NCBI GenBank assembly: GCA_001896885.1
Contig: MKRJ01000011.1
Coordinates: 166,265-230,264, forward strand
Length of the DNA: 64,000 bases
DNA from: Rhizobiales bacterium 65-79
GTDB lineage: Bacteria > Pseudomonadota > Alphaproteobacteria > Rhizobiales > Rhizobiaceae
Direction of reading: 5' to 3'
Shown: one piece after another, positions 18,078 through 27,300 of the stretch
Layout of the letters: each line of letters opens with the position of its first letter
How positions within the stretch are numbered: position 1 is the stretch's first letter
Position numbers and translations under genes: made by a program
Notes under the pieces: model-generated
What the model saw: only the letters and a program-made list of their open reading frames with translations
The model's database searches: none
What the model was told of the DNA's origin: nothing

Positions 18078-19154
18078 ATGCTCTATCGCACCGCGGGCCA
18101 GTTCAAGACCAGCTACGAGGCGGATTTCGCGCTCTTTCCCGTGCGCCAGGATGCGCTGCTGCTCGGCGTGATCCTGCTTTTCGCCTGGCTGATCTTCCCG
18201 CTCACCGCCAGCGACTTCGCCTTCCAGACGCTCCTCATCCCGGTGCTGATCTATTCGCTGGCCTCGCTCGGCCTCAACCTCCTGACCGGCTATGCCGGGC
18301 AGCTGTCGCTCGGCACGGCGGCCTTCATGGGCGTCGGCGCCTACGCATGCTACAAGATCACCACTATCTTCCCCGGGATCAACCTTCTCGTGGCGCTGGC
18401 GCTGGCGGGCTTCTTCCCGGCGGCGATCGGCATCGTCTTCGGCCTGCCGTCGCTGCGCATCAAGGGTTTCTATCTCGCCATCGCCACGCTCGCCGCGCAA
18501 TTCTTCCTCGTCTGGCTGTTCGAGAAATGGGCGTGGCTCTACAACTACAACACGTCCGGCGCGATCCAGGTCCCGAACATCCGGATGTTCGGCGTCTATG
18601 TCGCCGGGCCGCAGGCCGCCTCGATCACGCAATACTATTTCGTGCTGTTCGTGGTGTGCCTGATCACCTGGTTCTCCATCAACATAACGCGCGGCCGTAT
18701 CGGGCGCATCTGGAAGGCGGTGCGCGACATGGATATCGCCGCCGAGCTCGTCGGCATCAACCTGATGCGGGCGAAGCTCTCGGCCTTCGCGATCTCGTCC
18801 TACGTCGCGGGCGTGAGCGGCGCGCTTTTCGTCTTCCTCTGGCGCGGGGCGGCGGAGCCGAACCTTTTCGACGTGCAGCTTTCCTTCCGCATCCTGTTCA
18901 TCGCCATCATCGGCGGGCTCGGGTCGATCCTGGGGAATTTCCTCGGCGCGATCCTGATCGTGGCGCTGCCGGTGGTGCTCAACTGGATACCGGGCCTCTT
19001 CGGCTTTTCGATCGAATCCGCCGTGCTCCAGCACATCAATACGATGATCATCGGGGCGCTGATCATTTTCTTCCTCATCGTCGAGCCGCTCGGCCTGGCG
19101 CGGCTATGGGGGATCGCGAGGGAAAAGCTGATCCTGTGGCCGTTCCCGCATTGA
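18078..19154 (+). CDS. LivM-type ABC importer permease
   Basis: Second inner-membrane permease, 358 residues. LNLLTGYAGQLSLGTAAFMGVGAY is the hallmark LivM motif; GLPSLRIKGFYLAIATLAAQ and FIAIIGGLGSILGNFLGAIL follow as expected. It starts 3 bp after livH and the operon continues into a binding-protein gene. The protein ends with a short basic tail. Ligand specificity lies mainly in the binding protein, so nothing more can be said here. Confidence 0.92.
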   Translation: MLYRTAGQFKTSYEADFALFPVRQDALLLGVILLFAWLIFPLTASDFAFQTLLIPVLIYSLASLGLNLLTGYAGQLSLGTAAFMGVGAYACYKITTIFPGINLLVALALAGFFPAAIGIVFGLPSLRIKGFYLAIATLAAQFFLVWLFEKWAWLYNYNTSGAIQVPNIRMFGVYVAGPQAASITQYYFVLFVVCLITWFSINITRGRIGRIWKAVRDMDIAAELVGINLMRAKLSAFAISSYVAGVSGALFVFLWRGAAEPNLFDVQLSFRILFIAIIGGLGSILGNFLGAILIVALPVVLNWIPGLFGFSIESAVLQHINTMIIGALIIFFLIVEPLGLARLWGIAREKLILWPFPH

Positions 19155-19248
19155 ACGATTTCAAGACGCGGCCGGCGCTGCCGGCGGCAAAAACGGGGTG
19201 GGTTCGCCCGATCCATAGAGGAGAAACGAACAAGTGGAGGAAGGGAAA

Positions 19249-20562
19249 ATGAGACTATTCGGCAAATTCGCGCTTGTGGGAGCGGCCATGGCCGTTTCAA
19301 CCGCGCTGGCGATCCCGGCATCGTTGGCGGAGGACTCGCTCTACCTGCCCAACCTGGCCTATCGCACCGGCCCGTTCGCGGCGACCGGCATTCCGCTGAT
19401 GGACGGCCAGCGCGACTATATCGCCATGCTCAACGCGCGCGACGGCGGCCTCAACGGCGTCAAGCTCAACTACGACGAATGCGAGACCGGCTACAACACC
19501 GAGAAGGGCGTCGAGTGCTACGAGAAGACCAAGGACAAGGCGCTGGTGACGCAGCCCTGGTCGACCGGCATCACGCTGCAGGTGCTGCCGAAATCGAACG
19601 TCGACAAAATCCCCATCCTGGCGCCGGGCTACGGCTTCTCGCCGATGGCGGAAGGCAAGATCTTCCAATGGGCCTTCAATCCGCCCGCATCCTACTGGGA
19701 CGGCGCCTCGATGATCCTGAAATACATCTCGGGCGGCAATCTCGACAGCCTCAAGGGCAAGAAGATCGTCCTGCTGCATCTCGATGCGCCTTACGGCAAG
19801 GAACCGATCCCGCTCTTCGAGGACATGGCCAAGAAGCACGGCTTCACCTTCCTGGCGATTCCGGTCGGCGTGAAGGAGATGCAGAACCAGTCGGCGCAAT
19901 GGCTGCAGATCCGCCGCGAGAAGCCGGACTATGTGCTCATGTGGGGATGGGGCGCCATGAACGCCGGCGCCGCCAGCGAGGCGGTAAAGACGCATTTCCC
20001 GATGGATCATTTCATCGGCATCTGGTGGTCCGGCCATGACGGCGACATGAAGACGGTCGGCGAGGGCGGCAAGGGCTACAAGTCGATCTCGTGGAGCGTC
20101 CCCGTTTCCGACGCGCCGGTCATGCAGGACATCAAGAAATACGTCCTCGACGCGAAAGTGAACACGATCGGCGAGGGCGAGTTCGACTGGGTCTTCTATC
20201 AGCGCGGCGTGCTGATCTCGATGTTCCTGACCGAAGGCATCAAGACGGCGCAGGAGCACTTCAACGCCAAGGTGATCACGCCGGAGCAATTGCGCTGGGG
20301 CCTCGAGAACCTCAATTTCGACGAGGCCAGGATCAAGGCGCTTGGGGCGGACGGCATGATCGCGCCCTTCAAGACCACCTGCGCCGACCATGCCGGCCAT
20401 GCGGGCGGGTGGATCCTGCAATGGGACGGCTCGAAATTCGTCAAGGCTTCGGACCTGCTGACGGCGGATCGCGATGCGATCGTGCCGCTCGAACAGGCGA
20501 AGGCGAAGGAATATGCCGAGGCCAACAAGCCCTGGCCGACCAATGACGAGTGCAAGATGTGA
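19249..20562 (+). CDS. LivK-type periplasmic substrate-binding protein
   Basis: Secreted ligand-binding subunit of the importer, 437 residues. A signal peptide is visible (LFGKFALVGAAMAVSTALAIPASLA), followed by the two-lobed type I periplasmic-binding fold (YIAMLNARDGGLNGVKLNYDECETGYNT; KIVLLHLDAPYGKEPIPLFEDMAKKHG). The pair of Cys in DECETGYNTEKGVECYEK may form a disulfide. ATG 19249 is chosen because GGAGG lies eight bases upstream; the earlier in-frame GTG at 19234 overlaps that site. The stop codon merges with a palindromic repeat that separates this gene from the second ATPase. Confidence 0.92.
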   Translation: MRLFGKFALVGAAMAVSTALAIPASLAEDSLYLPNLAYRTGPFAATGIPLMDGQRDYIAMLNARDGGLNGVKLNYDECETGYNTEKGVECYEKTKDKALVTQPWSTGITLQVLPKSNVDKIPILAPGYGFSPMAEGKIFQWAFNPPASYWDGASMILKYISGGNLDSLKGKKIVLLHLDAPYGKEPIPLFEDMAKKHGFTFLAIPVGVKEMQNQSAQWLQIRREKPDYVLMWGWGAMNAGAASEAVKTHFPMDHFIGIWWSGHDGDMKTVGEGGKGYKSISWSVPVSDAPVMQDIKKYVLDAKVNTIGEGEFDWVFYQRGVLISMFLTEGIKTAQEHFNAKVITPEQLRWGLENLNFDEARIKALGADGMIAPFKTTCADHAGHAGGWILQWDGSKFVKASDLLTADRDAIVPLEQAKAKEYAEANKPWPTNDECKM

Positions 20563-20712
20563 TGAAAGCGCTCTTCTCCCCGCTCGCGGGGAGAAGATGC
20601 CGGCAGGCAGATGAGGGGTGGCGCCAGTCGCCCGGCCAGTGCCGCCCCTCATCCGACCTCACCCGGACGCAGTCCGGGATCGGTCACCTTCTCCCCGTAA
20701 ACGGGGAGAAGG
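20561..20712. repeat. Intergenic palindromic repeat A, copy 1 (within the Liv operon)
   Basis: Starts inside the stop codon of the binding-protein gene. A hairpin CTTCTCCCC-GCTCGC-GGGGAGAAG is at 20573-20596, and a second, CCTTCTCCCCGT-AA-ACGGGGAGAAGG, at 20687-20712, with CCCGGAC/GTCCGGG between. The first 65 bases recur at 49834-49898 with few changes. Hairpins after a binding-protein gene often stabilise its mRNA, so this may raise the binding protein over the downstream ATPase. Confidence 0.85.
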
Positions 20713-20733
20713 AATTGTCGTTCCGGAGCCCCT

Positions 20734-21570
20734 ATGACCAACGCGACCAACCCTGAACCCGCACCCGCCGCGCCGATCCTCTGGGTCAACAATATCGAGG
20801 TGATCTACGACCGGGTCATCCTCGTGCTGAAGGGCGTTTCCTTTTCGGTGCCGGCCGGCGGGATCACGGCGCTGCTCGGCGCCAACGGCGCCGGCAAGAC
20901 GACGACGCTGAAGGCGATCTCCAACCTGCTGCGCGGCGAGCGCGGCGAGGTCACCAAGGGCAACATCCTGTTCGAGGGACGGGAGGTGCAGTCCTCGTCC
21001 CCGAACGAACTGGTCCGCCGCGGCTGCATCCAGGTGATGGAGGGGCGACATTGCTTCGGCCATCTGACGGTCGAGGACAATCTGGTGACCGGCGCCTTCA
21101 CGCGCCGCGACGGCAAGGCCGCGATCCGCGCGGATCTGGAGATGGTCTATGACTATTTCCCGCGGCTGAAGGTGCGGCGCCAGGGCCAGGCCGGCTATAC
21201 GTCGGGCGGCGAGCAGCAGATGGTGGCGATCGGCCGCGCTCTGATGTCGCGTCCGAAGATGATCCTGCTCGACGAACCGTCCATGGGGCTGGCGCCGCAA
21301 TTGGTCGAGGAGATCTTCGAGATCGTGCGCAAGCTCAACGAGGAGCAGGGCGTCTCCTTCCTGTTGGCCGAGCAGAACACCAATATCGCGCTGCGCTACG
21401 CGAAATACGGCTACATCCTCGAATCGGGGCGCATAGTGCTCGACGGCGAGGCGCATGCGCTGCGCGAGAACGAGGACGTGAAGGAATTCTATCTCGGCAT
21501 CGGCGGCGAGGGCCGCCGCTCCTTCAAGAACGTCAAGCACTACAAGCGGCGCAAGCGCTGGCTTTCGTGA
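20734..21570 (+). CDS. LivF-type ABC importer ATPase
   Basis: Second ATPase of the Liv-type importer, 278 residues, somewhat longer than a typical LivF because of N- and C-terminal tails. Walker A GANGAGKTT (about 49), signature YTSGGEQQMVAIGRAL, Walker B MILLDEPSMGLAP and the switch LLAEQNTNIALRYA are all intact. The C-terminus is strongly basic (KHYKRRKRWLS), which is unusual for cytosolic LivF and may contact a partner or nucleic acid. It is separated from the binding-protein gene by repeat A rather than by a promoter. Confidence 0.9.
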   Translation: MTNATNPEPAPAAPILWVNNIEVIYDRVILVLKGVSFSVPAGGITALLGANGAGKTTTLKAISNLLRGERGEVTKGNILFEGREVQSSSPNELVRRGCIQVMEGRHCFGHLTVEDNLVTGAFTRRDGKAAIRADLEMVYDYFPRLKVRRQGQAGYTSGGEQQMVAIGRALMSRPKMILLDEPSMGLAPQLVEEIFEIVRKLNEEQGVSFLLAEQNTNIALRYAKYGYILESGRIVLDGEAHALRENEDVKEFYLGIGGEGRRSFKNVKHYKRRKRWLS

Positions 21571-21681
21571 ACGGGCCGACGACGTTCGCGGGGGATGCGA
21601 GCGGCTGCGGCGAATCCCGCCATTGCCCTTCATCCGGCTTTTCGCTATGTCGGCTGGAACGGCATTCTTGAGGGTTTGACC

Positions 21682-21930
21682 ATGGCACATCATTCGCCCG
21701 CGGGCCCAGTCGAAACGGGCGCACCGATGGACTATGCGGAGCACGAGAAGACCTATCATCTCTTCCTTGGGCTGGCGAAGTACGGCGCGCTTCATGTCGC
21801 GGCGCTGCTGATCGCCATGGCTTTCGCTTTCTTCACCAGCGCCGGATTCTTCTCCGCGCTGATCCTGTTCATCATCATTTCCCTGATCGGCATCTATCTT
21901 CTGCGCCGCGCGCCCGAACACGTCGCGTAG
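21682..21930 (+). CDS. aa3-type cytochrome c oxidase subunit IV-like protein
   Basis: Small single-span membrane protein, 82 residues. The block MDYAEHEKTYHLFLGLAKYG followed by one hydrophobic helix matches the bacterial aa3-type oxidase subunit IV family (PF07835 as I know it). The subunit is not catalytic. ATG 21682 has GAGGG seven bases upstream; an earlier in-frame start at 21595 would add an unrelated tail. No other oxidase genes are nearby. It precedes the transhydrogenase operon by 62 bp, an arrangement I recall from other rhizobia. Confidence 0.8.
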   Translation: MAHHSPAGPVETGAPMDYAEHEKTYHLFLGLAKYGALHVAALLIAMAFAFFTSAGFFSALILFIIISLIGIYLLRRAPEHVA

Positions 21931-21992
21931 CTCTTTCGGGCGGCCCGGTTCTCGCGGTCGTCCGGTGTTCCCAACCGGGAGGGTTTGAGGCG

Positions 21993-23258
21993 GTGGGACA
22001 GACAGTCTTTATCCCGAAGGAAACGGTCGCCGGGGAACCGCGCGTCGCCGCTTCGCCCGAAACGGTGAAGCGGATCGTGGGCCTTGGCCTCGACGTGATC
22101 GTGGAAGGCGGCGCGGGCGCGCGCTCGCGCATACCGGACGCCGACTTCAAGGCGGCGGGCGCGACGATCGGCAAGGCTTCCGATGCCGGCAAGGCCGATG
22201 TCGTGCTGAAGGTGCGCCGGCCGGACGCTGCCGAACTCAGGTCCTACAGGAAGGGCGCCATCGTCATCGCCACGATGGACCCGTATGGCAACGAGGCGGA
22301 CGTGCGGGCGATGGCCGATGCGGGCGTCACGGCGTTTGCCATGGAGTTCATGCCGCGCATCACCCGCGCCCAGTCGATGGACGTGCTCTCCTCGCAGGCC
22401 AACCTCGCCGGCTACCAGGCGGTGATCGACGCGGCCGAGGAATACGACCGGGCGCTGCCGATGATGATGACGGCGGCGGGCACGGTGCCGGCGGCGAAGG
22501 TGTTCGTCATGGGCGTCGGGGTCGCCGGCCTGCAGGCGATCGCAACGGCGAAGCGCCTCGGCGCGGTGGTTACCGCGACCGACGTGCGGCCCGCGGTCAA
22601 GGAGCAGGTGCAGTCGCTCGGGGCGAAATTCCTGGCCGTCGAGGACGAGGAGTTCAAGGCGGCCGAGACGGCGGGCGGCTACGCCAAGGAGATGTCCAAG
22701 GAATACCAGGCAAAGCAGGCGCAGCTTACGGCCGACCACATCGCCAAGCAGGACATCGTCATCACGACGGCGTTGATCCCTGGCCGGCCGGCGCCGCGGC
22801 TCGTCTCCGCCGCTATGGTTGCCTCCATGCGGCCGGGCTCGGTCATCGTCGATCTGGCCGTCGAGCGCGGCGGCAATGTCGAGGGCGCCGTGGCCGGCAA
22901 GGTCGCGACGACGGCGAACGATGTGAAGATCGTCGGACACCTGAACGTGCCGGGCCGCATCGCCGCGACGGCGTCGCTGCTCTATGCGAAGAACCTCTAT
23001 ACCTTCCTCGAGACGATGGTGGACAAGGCGTCGAAGCAGATCGCGCTGAACCGTGAGGACGAGCTGGTGAAGGCCACCATGCTGACCGACGGCGGCGCGG
23101 TCGTGCACCCGAACTTCGCCAATGCCGCCTCTTCGGCGGGCGTCGCCGGCTCGGCGGCAGCCGCTCCCGCGGCGAAGCCCACCGCTGCGAAGAGGGCATC
23201 GGCGGCCGGCAAGGCGCGGGCGAAAAAGGTTCCTGGCCGGCCGAAGGGAGGGGCATGA
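21993..23258 (+). CDS. pntAA: NAD(P) transhydrogenase subunit alpha part 1
   Basis: NAD(H)-binding domain I of proton-translocating transhydrogenase, which reduces NADP+ with NADH using the proton gradient. The 421-residue protein carries [23 protein letters not shown] as the dinucleotide fold and [17 protein letters not shown]. The C-terminal tail of about 50 residues is rich in Ala/Lys and probably flexible. GTG start at 21993 has purine-rich GGGAGGG upstream. Its stop overlaps the ATG of the next subunit (ATGA). Confidence 0.95.
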   Translation: MGQTVFIPKETVAGEPRVAASPETVKRIVGLGLDVIVEGGAGARSRIPDADFKAAGATIGKASDAGKADVVLKVRRPDAAELRSYRKGAIVIATMDPYGNEADVRAMADAGVTAFAMEFMPRITRAQSMDVLSSQANLAGYQAVIDAAEEYDRALPMMMTAAGTVPAAKVFVMGVGVAGLQAIATAKRLGAVVTATDVRPAVKEQVQSLGAKFLAVEDEEFKAAETAGGYAKEMSKEYQAKQAQLTADHIAKQDIVITTALIPGRPAPRLVSAAMVASMRPGSVIVDLAVERGGNVEGAVAGKVATTANDVKIVGHLNVPGRIAATASLLYAKNLYTFLETMVDKASKQIALNREDELVKATMLTDGGAVVHPNFANAASSAGVAGSAAAAPAAKPTAAKRASAAGKARAKKVPGRPKGGA

Positions 23259-23689
23259 TGGAAAAGACGGCTCTCGAAAGGGCGCTTGACCAGCTCGACA
23301 AGGCGTCGGCCGCGGTGCGCCAGGCGCTCGAGACCAGCGCCGGCTATGCCGATCACACGGCTGATGCGGCCGGCGCTGCGGCGCATGCGGCGACCGGCGG
23401 CGCGATCGATCCCTTCATCTTCCGCTTCGCCATTTTCGTCCTCGCGATCTTCGTCGGCTACTATGTCGTCTGGTCAGTGACGCCGGCGCTGCACACCCCG
23501 CTGATGTCGGTCACCAACGCCATCTCCTCGGTGATCGTGGTGGGCGCGCTGCTCGCGGTCGGCATCTCGGCGTCGGGGCTCGCCACCGGCTTCGGCTTCG
23601 TCGCGCTGGTGCTCGCCTCGGTCAACATCTTCGGCGGCTTCCTGGTCACCCAGCGCATGCTCGCCATGTACAAGAAGAAAGAGAAGTGA
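23255..23689 (+). CDS. pntAB: NAD(P) transhydrogenase subunit alpha part 2
   Basis: Membrane subunit of 144 residues, giving the first part of domain II of the proton channel. The N-terminal 45 residues are soluble and Ala-rich. Three hydrophobic helices follow, around [35 protein letters not shown] and [15 protein letters not shown]. The split of the alpha chain into two genes is normal for alphaproteobacteria. It overlaps pntAA by 4 bp and precedes pntB by 3 bp. Confidence 0.95.
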   Translation: MMEKTALERALDQLDKASAAVRQALETSAGYADHTADAAGAAAHAATGGAIDPFIFRFAIFVLAIFVGYYVVWSVTPALHTPLMSVTNAISSVIVVGALLAVGISASGLATGFGFVALVLASVNIFGGFLVTQRMLAMYKKKEK

Positions 23690-23692
23690 CCG

Positions 23693-25090
23693 ATGTCGGC
23701 CAACGTCGCTTCCTTCCTCTATCTCGTCTCCGGCATCCTCTTCATCCTGGCGCTCAGGGGACTGTCGCATCCGACCACCAGCCGGCGCGGTAACACGCTC
23801 GGCATGATCGGCATGGCGATCGCCATCCTGACCACGCTGGCGCTCGCCATGCCCAGCTGGAGCCGGCTCGGGCTGATCGTGCTCGGGCTCGTCATCGGCG
23901 GTGGCGCGGGTGCCTTCATCGCGCGCAAGATCGCCATGACGGCGATGCCGCAGCTCGTTGCGGCCTTCCATTCGCTCGTCGGCTTCGCCGCGGTGATGGT
24001 GGCCGCCGGCGCGCTCTACGCCCCTGAAAGCTTCGGCATCGGCACGGTCGGCGCGATCCATGCCGAGGCGCTGATCGAGATGTCGATCGGCGTCGCCGTC
24101 GGCGCGATCACCTTCACCGGCTCGGTCATCGCCTTCCTCAAGCTCAACGGCAACATGTCGGGCAAGCCGATTATGCTGCCGGCAAGGCACGCCATCAACA
24201 TCGTGCTTGCGGCCGCGGTGGTGGGGCTGATCGTGCTCCTGGTGACGAACCAGGCGCATATCGTGTTCTGGCTTGTCGTGCTCGCCTCGCTTCTGCTCGG
24301 CATCCTCCTCATCGTCCCGATCGGCGGCGCGGACATGCCCGTCGTCATCTCGATGCTGAACTCCTATTCGGGCTGGGCGGCGGCCGGCATCGGCTTCACG
24401 CTGGGCAATCTGGCGCTGATCATCACCGGTGCGCTGGTCGGCTCGTCGGGCGCGATCCTGTCCTACATCATGTGCAAGGGCATGAACCGCTCCTTCATCT
24501 CCGTCATCCTGGGCGGTTTCGGCGGGGAGACGGCGATAGCGGCGGACGACGGCATCGAGCGCACGGTGAAGCAGGGCTCGGCGGAAGACGCCGCCTATCT
24601 GATGGCGAACGCGCAGAAGGTCATCATCGTGCCGGGCTACGGCATGGCGGTGGCGCAGGCGCAGCATGCGCTGCGCGAAATGGCCGACAAGCTGAAGGCG
24701 AAGGGCGTGGAGGTCAAATACGCCATCCACCCGGTCGCCGGCCGCATGCCCGGCCATATGAACGTGCTGCTCGCCGAGGCGAACGTGCCCTATGACGAGG
24801 TGTTCGAACTGGAGGACATCAACTCCGAATTCGCGCAGGCCGACGTCGCCTATGTCATCGGTGCGAACGACGTCACCAACCCGGCCGCGCGAGACGACAA
24901 GTCCTCGCCGATCTACGGCATGCCGATCCTCGATGTCGACAAGGCGCGCACCTGCCTCTTCGTCAAGCGCTCGCTCGGCTCCGGCTACGCCGGCATCGAC
25001 AATACGCTGTTCTACAAGGACAACACGATGATGCTGCTCGGCGACGCCAAGAAGATGACCGAGGACATCGTCAAGGCGCTGGAAGCGTAG
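23693..25090 (+). CDS. pntB: NAD(P) transhydrogenase subunit beta
   Basis: Membrane domain II plus NADP(H)-binding domain III, 465 residues. About nine helices occupy residues 5-260. Domain III starts near VIIVPGYGMAVAQAQHALREM and contains HPVAGRMPGHMNVLLAEA and GANDVTNPAARDD, all standard for PntB. It is the last gene of the operon and is followed by a strong GC-rich hairpin shared with the convergent DUF992 gene. Confidence 0.96.
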   Translation: MSANVASFLYLVSGILFILALRGLSHPTTSRRGNTLGMIGMAIAILTTLALAMPSWSRLGLIVLGLVIGGGAGAFIARKIAMTAMPQLVAAFHSLVGFAAVMVAAGALYAPESFGIGTVGAIHAEALIEMSIGVAVGAITFTGSVIAFLKLNGNMSGKPIMLPARHAINIVLAAAVVGLIVLLVTNQAHIVFWLVVLASLLLGILLIVPIGGADMPVVISMLNSYSGWAAAGIGFTLGNLALIITGALVGSSGAILSYIMCKGMNRSFISVILGGFGGETAIAADDGIERTVKQGSAEDAAYLMANAQKVIIVPGYGMAVAQAQHALREMADKLKAKGVEVKYAIHPVAGRMPGHMNVLLAEANVPYDEVFELEDINSEFAQADVAYVIGANDVTNPAARDDKSSPIYGMPILDVDKARTCLFVKRSLGSGYAGIDNTLFYKDNTMMLLGDAKKMTEDIVKALEA

Positions 25091-25126
25091 GCTTCCGATC
25101 GCGGGCAAGGCCGCCGGCAAAAGATA

Positions 25127-25153
25127 GGCCGGCCGCGCGGGACGCGGCCGGCC
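25127..25153. terminator. Bidirectional hairpin between pntB and the DUF992 gene
   Basis: Perfect 11-bp stem GGCCGGCCGCG / CGCGGCCGGCC around the loop CGGGA. On the minus strand it is followed by TATCTTTT, a usable T-tract, so it is best as the terminator of the minus-strand gene. On the plus strand only two T follow. Confidence 0.75.
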
Positions 25154-25180
25154 TTCGTGCCGGAGCCTGGAGGGAAGAGG

Positions 25181-25669
25181 CTACTTCAGCACGCTTTGCA
25201 GATGGAAGCTGGTGACGCCGGCGGCGACGTTCAGGCCTGTCTGGCCCTCGATGCTGATGGGCTGAAGCGTGAAGGTCCGGTCAGAACCGCCCACCAGGAC
25301 ATTGGCGCCGGCGCCCACGCCGGCACTTGCCTGGGCGCTCGCGCCGACATAGTCGCCCGCCAGGGCACCCGGTCCGTAGCCGCTCTTGGTCGGCGCCAGC
25401 ACCAGCCACTGCATGACCGACTTGCCGGTCACGCCCACATCGAGGCCGACCTTGGTGACACGGCCGACATAGTCTTCTTTGGGGATGTTGGGATCCGAGG
25501 GAGTATAGGTGCAATGAAGTTTCTTGGAGGAGCCGAGGATCATCCCGACGCCGCCGTGGATGACGCATTCCAGCCGTCCGACTTCCTGGGCCTGATCCGA
25601 TGCCGCCGCAAAAGCGGGGGCGGCGGACATGACCGAAACGGCAGCCGCCGCCAGAACGAGCGTCTTCAT
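25181..25669 (-). CDS. DUF992 secreted protein
   Basis: Small exported protein of 162 residues with a clear signal peptide (MKTLVLAAAAVSVMSAAPAFAAA). The mature part has the DUF992 pattern: VGRLECVIHGGVGMILGSSKKLHCTY (a Cys pair), YVGRVTKVGLDVGVTGKSVMQWLV and GDYVGASAQASAGVGAGANVLVGG. No function is known for the family. It is rich in Gly/Ser/Ala with no transmembrane segment after the signal, so it is probably periplasmic. ATG 25669 has AAGGAG eight bases upstream, so the longer frame to 25720 is rejected. Confidence 0.8.
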   Translation of the reverse strand: MKTLVLAAAAVSVMSAAPAFAAASDQAQEVGRLECVIHGGVGMILGSSKKLHCTYTPSDPNIPKEDYVGRVTKVGLDVGVTGKSVMQWLVLAPTKSGYGPGALAGDYVGASAQASAGVGAGANVLVGGSDRTFTLQPISIEGQTGLNVAAGVTSFHLQSVLK

Positions 25670-25830
25670 TACGCGATCTCCTTGATGTTTCGTCTGGCGA
25701 ATAAACCGGCGAGCGGCCAATCGGTTCCGACGAACGTTAATGACAGGAGATCGCGGAGCTTCGCGAATCCATGGGGTCTCGCCCCTTCAGCGAGCGCGGT
25801 GCCTTGCAGGAAGGCAATGAATTCCGTGGC

Positions 25831-26676
25831 TTAGCTGGTGCGCGTCCGTGCAAGGCCGTCAACCGCCGGCTTGTAGTTCGGATCGAGCTGCACCGCCTTG
25901 GCGTAGGAGGCTGACGCGCGCTTCTTGTCGCCGCGCTTCTCATAGACGAGCGCCTGGTTCGCCCAGCTTTCCGCGATGTTGCCGTCGAGCTTGATGGCGG
26001 TGTTGAAATCGGCGAACGCGTTGTCCGCGTCGCCGAGCGCCAGATAGGAGAGGCCGCGGCCGTTGTAAGGTTCGGGCGCGCGGGGCGACAGCGAGATCGC
26101 TTTCGAGAAGTCCTCGATCGCCTGCTTGTGCTGGCCGCGCGCCTGATAGATCAGGCCGCGGTCGTGATAGGCGCGTCCGTCCGTCGTGTCCTGCGCGATC
26201 GCCTGGTTGAAATCGGAGAGGGCCTGGTCGAGCCGGCCGGCCTGGCGATAGATGTCGCCGCGGCCGATATAGGCCGTGTCGTAGTTCGGATTGATCTGGA
26301 TGGCGTGCGTGTAGTCCGCCACGGCCTTGGCGTCGTCGCCGGTATAGTGCCAGATCAGGGCGCGGTTGGCATAGGCCTGGTAGTAGTTCGGGTTGAGCTT
26401 GATGGCGGTGTCGAAATCGTTGAGCGCATCGCGATACTTGCCGGCGCGGCCATAGGCCGACCCGCGCACATTATAGGATTCGGGATCGTTCGGATTGCGG
26501 TTGATTACCGCCGTCAGCGAGCCGATGTTTTCCGCCGAGCCCTGGGCCGGATCGATGTTGTACATCTGGCTGGACGGTCCGGTCTGGCAGGCGGCCAATC
26601 CAAGCATCGCGAAAAGCGCAAGCGCCATGGGGGTCCTGCGCGATGCCATGCGGCTGCGGCCTGCGAATTCTGCCAT
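25831..26676 (-). CDS. TPR-repeat lipoprotein
   Basis: Predicted outer-membrane or periplasmic lipoprotein, 281 residues. The N-terminal segment MALALFAMLGLAAC has a lipobox ending LAAC. Six to seven tetratricopeptide repeats follow from about residue 60 (for example YNVRGSAYGRAGKYRDALND and AYHDRGLIYQARGQHKQAIE), giving a protein-binding superhelix. Similar NlpI-like proteins act as scaffolds for periplasmic hydrolases, but no partner is visible here. ATG 26676 has GAGGG nine bases upstream. Confidence 0.82.
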   Translation of the reverse strand: MAEFAGRSRMASRRTPMALALFAMLGLAACQTGPSSQMYNIDPAQGSAENIGSLTAVINRNPNDPESYNVRGSAYGRAGKYRDALNDFDTAIKLNPNYYQAYANRALIWHYTGDDAKAVADYTHAIQINPNYDTAYIGRGDIYRQAGRLDQALSDFNQAIAQDTTDGRAYHDRGLIYQARGQHKQAIEDFSKAISLSPRAPEPYNGRGLSYLALGDADNAFADFNTAIKLDGNIAESWANQALVYEKRGDKKRASASYAKAVQLDPNYKPAVDGLARTRTS

Positions 26677-26724
26677 CCGGGTCGTCCCTCGTTGCCTGGT
26701 AACTGCTCTCAAAGAGGCTCAAAT

Positions 26725-26759
26725 AAAAAGGTGGCCGCGATTGTCGATCGCGCCACCTT
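26725..26759 (-). terminator. Rho-independent terminator of rpsU
   Basis: On the minus strand GGTGGC-GCGAT pairs with ATCGC-(G)-GCCACC around a 5-base loop, followed by TTTTTATT. It lies 34 bp after the rpsU stop and is a textbook intrinsic terminator. Confidence 0.85.
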
Positions 26760-26792
26760 CGGTATCGCCGGAAAAGGTCGAAAAATGGGCGT

Positions 26793-27023
26793 TCAGCGCG
26801 CCACCGCCTTGGGGGCCGCGATGAGACCTTCGCGCTGGGCACGCTTGCGGGCGAGCTTGCGGGCGCGGCGCACGGCCTCGGCCTTTTCGCGGGCGCGCTT
26901 TTCCGACGGCTTCTCATAATGTCCGCGCATCTTCATCTCGCGGAAGATGCCCTCGCGCTGCATTTTCTTCTTGAGCGCGCGGAGCGCCTGGTCAACATTG
27001 TTGTCGCGGACGAGTACCTGCAC
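26793..27023 (-). CDS. rpsU: 30S ribosomal protein S21
   Basis: Small basic ribosomal protein, 76 residues, involved in translation initiation on the 30S subunit. [20 protein letters not shown] opens the protein, followed by [19 protein letters not shown] and a long Arg/Lys/Ala tail, typical of alphaproteobacterial S21. The GTG at 27023 with AGGA six bases upstream is the start; the longer open frame to 27221 is noncoding leader. It is monocistronic, with its own terminator. Confidence 0.95.
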   Translation of the reverse strand: MQVLVRDNNVDQALRALKKKMQREGIFREMKMRGHYEKPSEKRAREKAEAVRRARKLARKRAQREGLIAAPKAVAR

Positions 27024-27300
27024 GTGTGATCCTGTTTTCCGAGCCGATTTTCCGATGCCTTGCGCACAGGCAAGGCTTCCGCGGCGCACCGTAGTCGCGA
27101 ATAGCGGCGGCTGGTAGCAGAATCGGCGGCCGTTGTCGAGCGAAAAGCGCGGCGTTCCGGCGTTTTCGTGGTCCGAGCACGTAGCGGCCCAAAACGGCAA
27201 ACCCCGTCGCAAACAGCGCAAGGCCGCTCCGGCCTTTTCGGTACAGGGGCTCTGATGCTACAGGTCGCCTCGGACGAGGCAGCAGGGCGGATCGGAGGCC

